A stretch of DNA of 64,000 nt from JBFWMG01 sp050251715. GTDB lineage: Bacteria; Desulfobacterota; Desulfovibrionia; Desulfovibrionales; Desulfovibrionaceae. Below, piece by piece: positions 63,916-64,000 of this stretch; positions within the stretch are counted from its first letter, which is position 1, and the number at the start of each line of letters is the position of its first letter. Under the pieces are notes generated by a model that was given only the letters and a program-made list of their open reading frames with translations, had not been told where the DNA came from and made no database searches. The position numbers and the translations under genes are program-made. Location of the stretch: positions 1 through 64,000 of the forward strand of contig JBFWMG010000006.1 in assembly GCA_050251715.1 (NCBI GenBank). The letters are read 5' to 3'.

Positions 63916-64000
63916 CTACGCCAGCACCACGGCCTTGCGGGTGGCCTGGGCGGCGACCGCCGGAAGCGGCTTGGACTCGGCCACGATGCGGATCTCGCTC
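63916..64000 (-). CDS. C-terminal end of a phage head gene, cut by the window edge
   Basis: The minus strand is open from the right edge and ends at TAG 63918-63916, encoding EIRIVAESKPLPAVAAQATR and a further six residues. It is probably the major capsid or a small head protein, given the gene that follows. Too little is visible to name it. Confidence 0.55.
   Translation of the reverse strand, partial: SEIRIVAESKPLPAVAAQATRKAVVLA

Larger units (their letters stand above)
47479..64000 (-). mobile_element. Mu-like contractile-tail prophage, late-gene end; runs off the window
   Basis: An uninterrupted set of closely packed minus-strand genes encodes a contractile tail in the order typical of Mu-like phages: DUF1320, virion morphogenesis, gp37-like, sheath, tube, chaperone with frameshift, tape measure, hub, spike, gp46-like, J, tail protein I, fibre, and a terminal DNA methyltransferase in the place of Mu mom. 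The transposase end would be beyond the right edge, so transposition is an inference. The inner border is not fixed; a 5-bp target duplication could not be sought with only one end visible. The open frames show no obvious decay. Confidence 0.85.

Noticed and set aside
63836..63916. A 26-codon GTG frame between the capsid-region gene and the DUF1320 gene
   Set aside because: It overlaps the upstream stop codon neatly but has no clear ribosome-binding site, ends in the tandem 11-bp repeat and encodes nothing recognisable.

Overview
The window is high-GC chromosomal DNA from a sulfate-reducing Desulfovibrio-like bacterium (Desulfovibrionaceae). The best taxonomic marker is a complete Tmc redox complex at 18.4-22.2 kb: a tetrahaem cytochrome c3, an HdrD-like iron-sulfur subunit, a membrane cytochrome b and the propeller-like TmcD. 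A fused succinyl-CoA synthetase, a LUD-domain protein and lpxB (so an LPS-bearing envelope) fit the same group. The organism name is an inference; no rRNA gene is present.

Layout. 0-3.3 kb: two convergent CHAT-family genes, one of them a large TPR/CHAT lipoprotein. 3.5-6.9 kb: two identical tRNA-Val(CAC) genes, each with its own terminator, flanking a PAS-containing sensor histidine kinase. 7.1-12.3 kb: dTDP-rhamnose genes rmlB and rmlD, a GATE-type membrane protein, lpxB and queC. 12.3-18.3 kb: a patchy accessory stretch with a lower-GC PD-(D/E)XK-like nuclease candidate, a truncated copy of the galE 3' end beside a small lipoprotein gene, galE, a DUF3179 protein, a stand-alone receiver and a stand-alone Hpt protein, a HAD phosphatase and an ArsC-like phosphatase. 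18.4-23.6 kb: tmc operon and ychF. 23.9-27.7 kb: pgm followed by two paralogous radical-SAM-type genes, the first without the SAM cluster cysteines. 28.2-39.0 kb: central and storage carbon metabolism, with a SucC-SucD fusion, a LUD protein, an orphan peptide-type binding protein, a beta-phosphoglucomutase/GH65 phosphorylase fusion, a trehalose-phosphatase-like HAD protein and a 508-residue unknown.

39.1-44.9 kb is the most interesting chromosomal locus: a minus-strand run of FkbH-like HAD enzyme, acyl carrier protein, MaoC-like hydratase, SDR reductase, MBOAT O-acyltransferase and SGNH-like membrane protein. Together these look like a dedicated pathway that builds an unusual acyl group on a carrier protein and transfers it to a surface glycan. 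45.1-46.9 kb holds a formylglycine-generating-enzyme-like protein and a metallophosphoesterase.

From about 47.5 kb to the right edge lies the late-gene end of a Mu-like contractile-tail prophage, read on the minus strand. It runs from an unidentified gene cut by the edge through DUF1320, virion morphogenesis, tail sheath, tube, a frameshifted tail-assembly chaperone pair, tape measure, baseplate hub, spike, gp46-like, J, tail protein I and fibre, and ends with a Dam-type DNA methyltransferase. A single plus-strand gene between the chaperone and tape-measure genes is a candidate moron. No CRISPR array, insertion sequence or integrase was seen.
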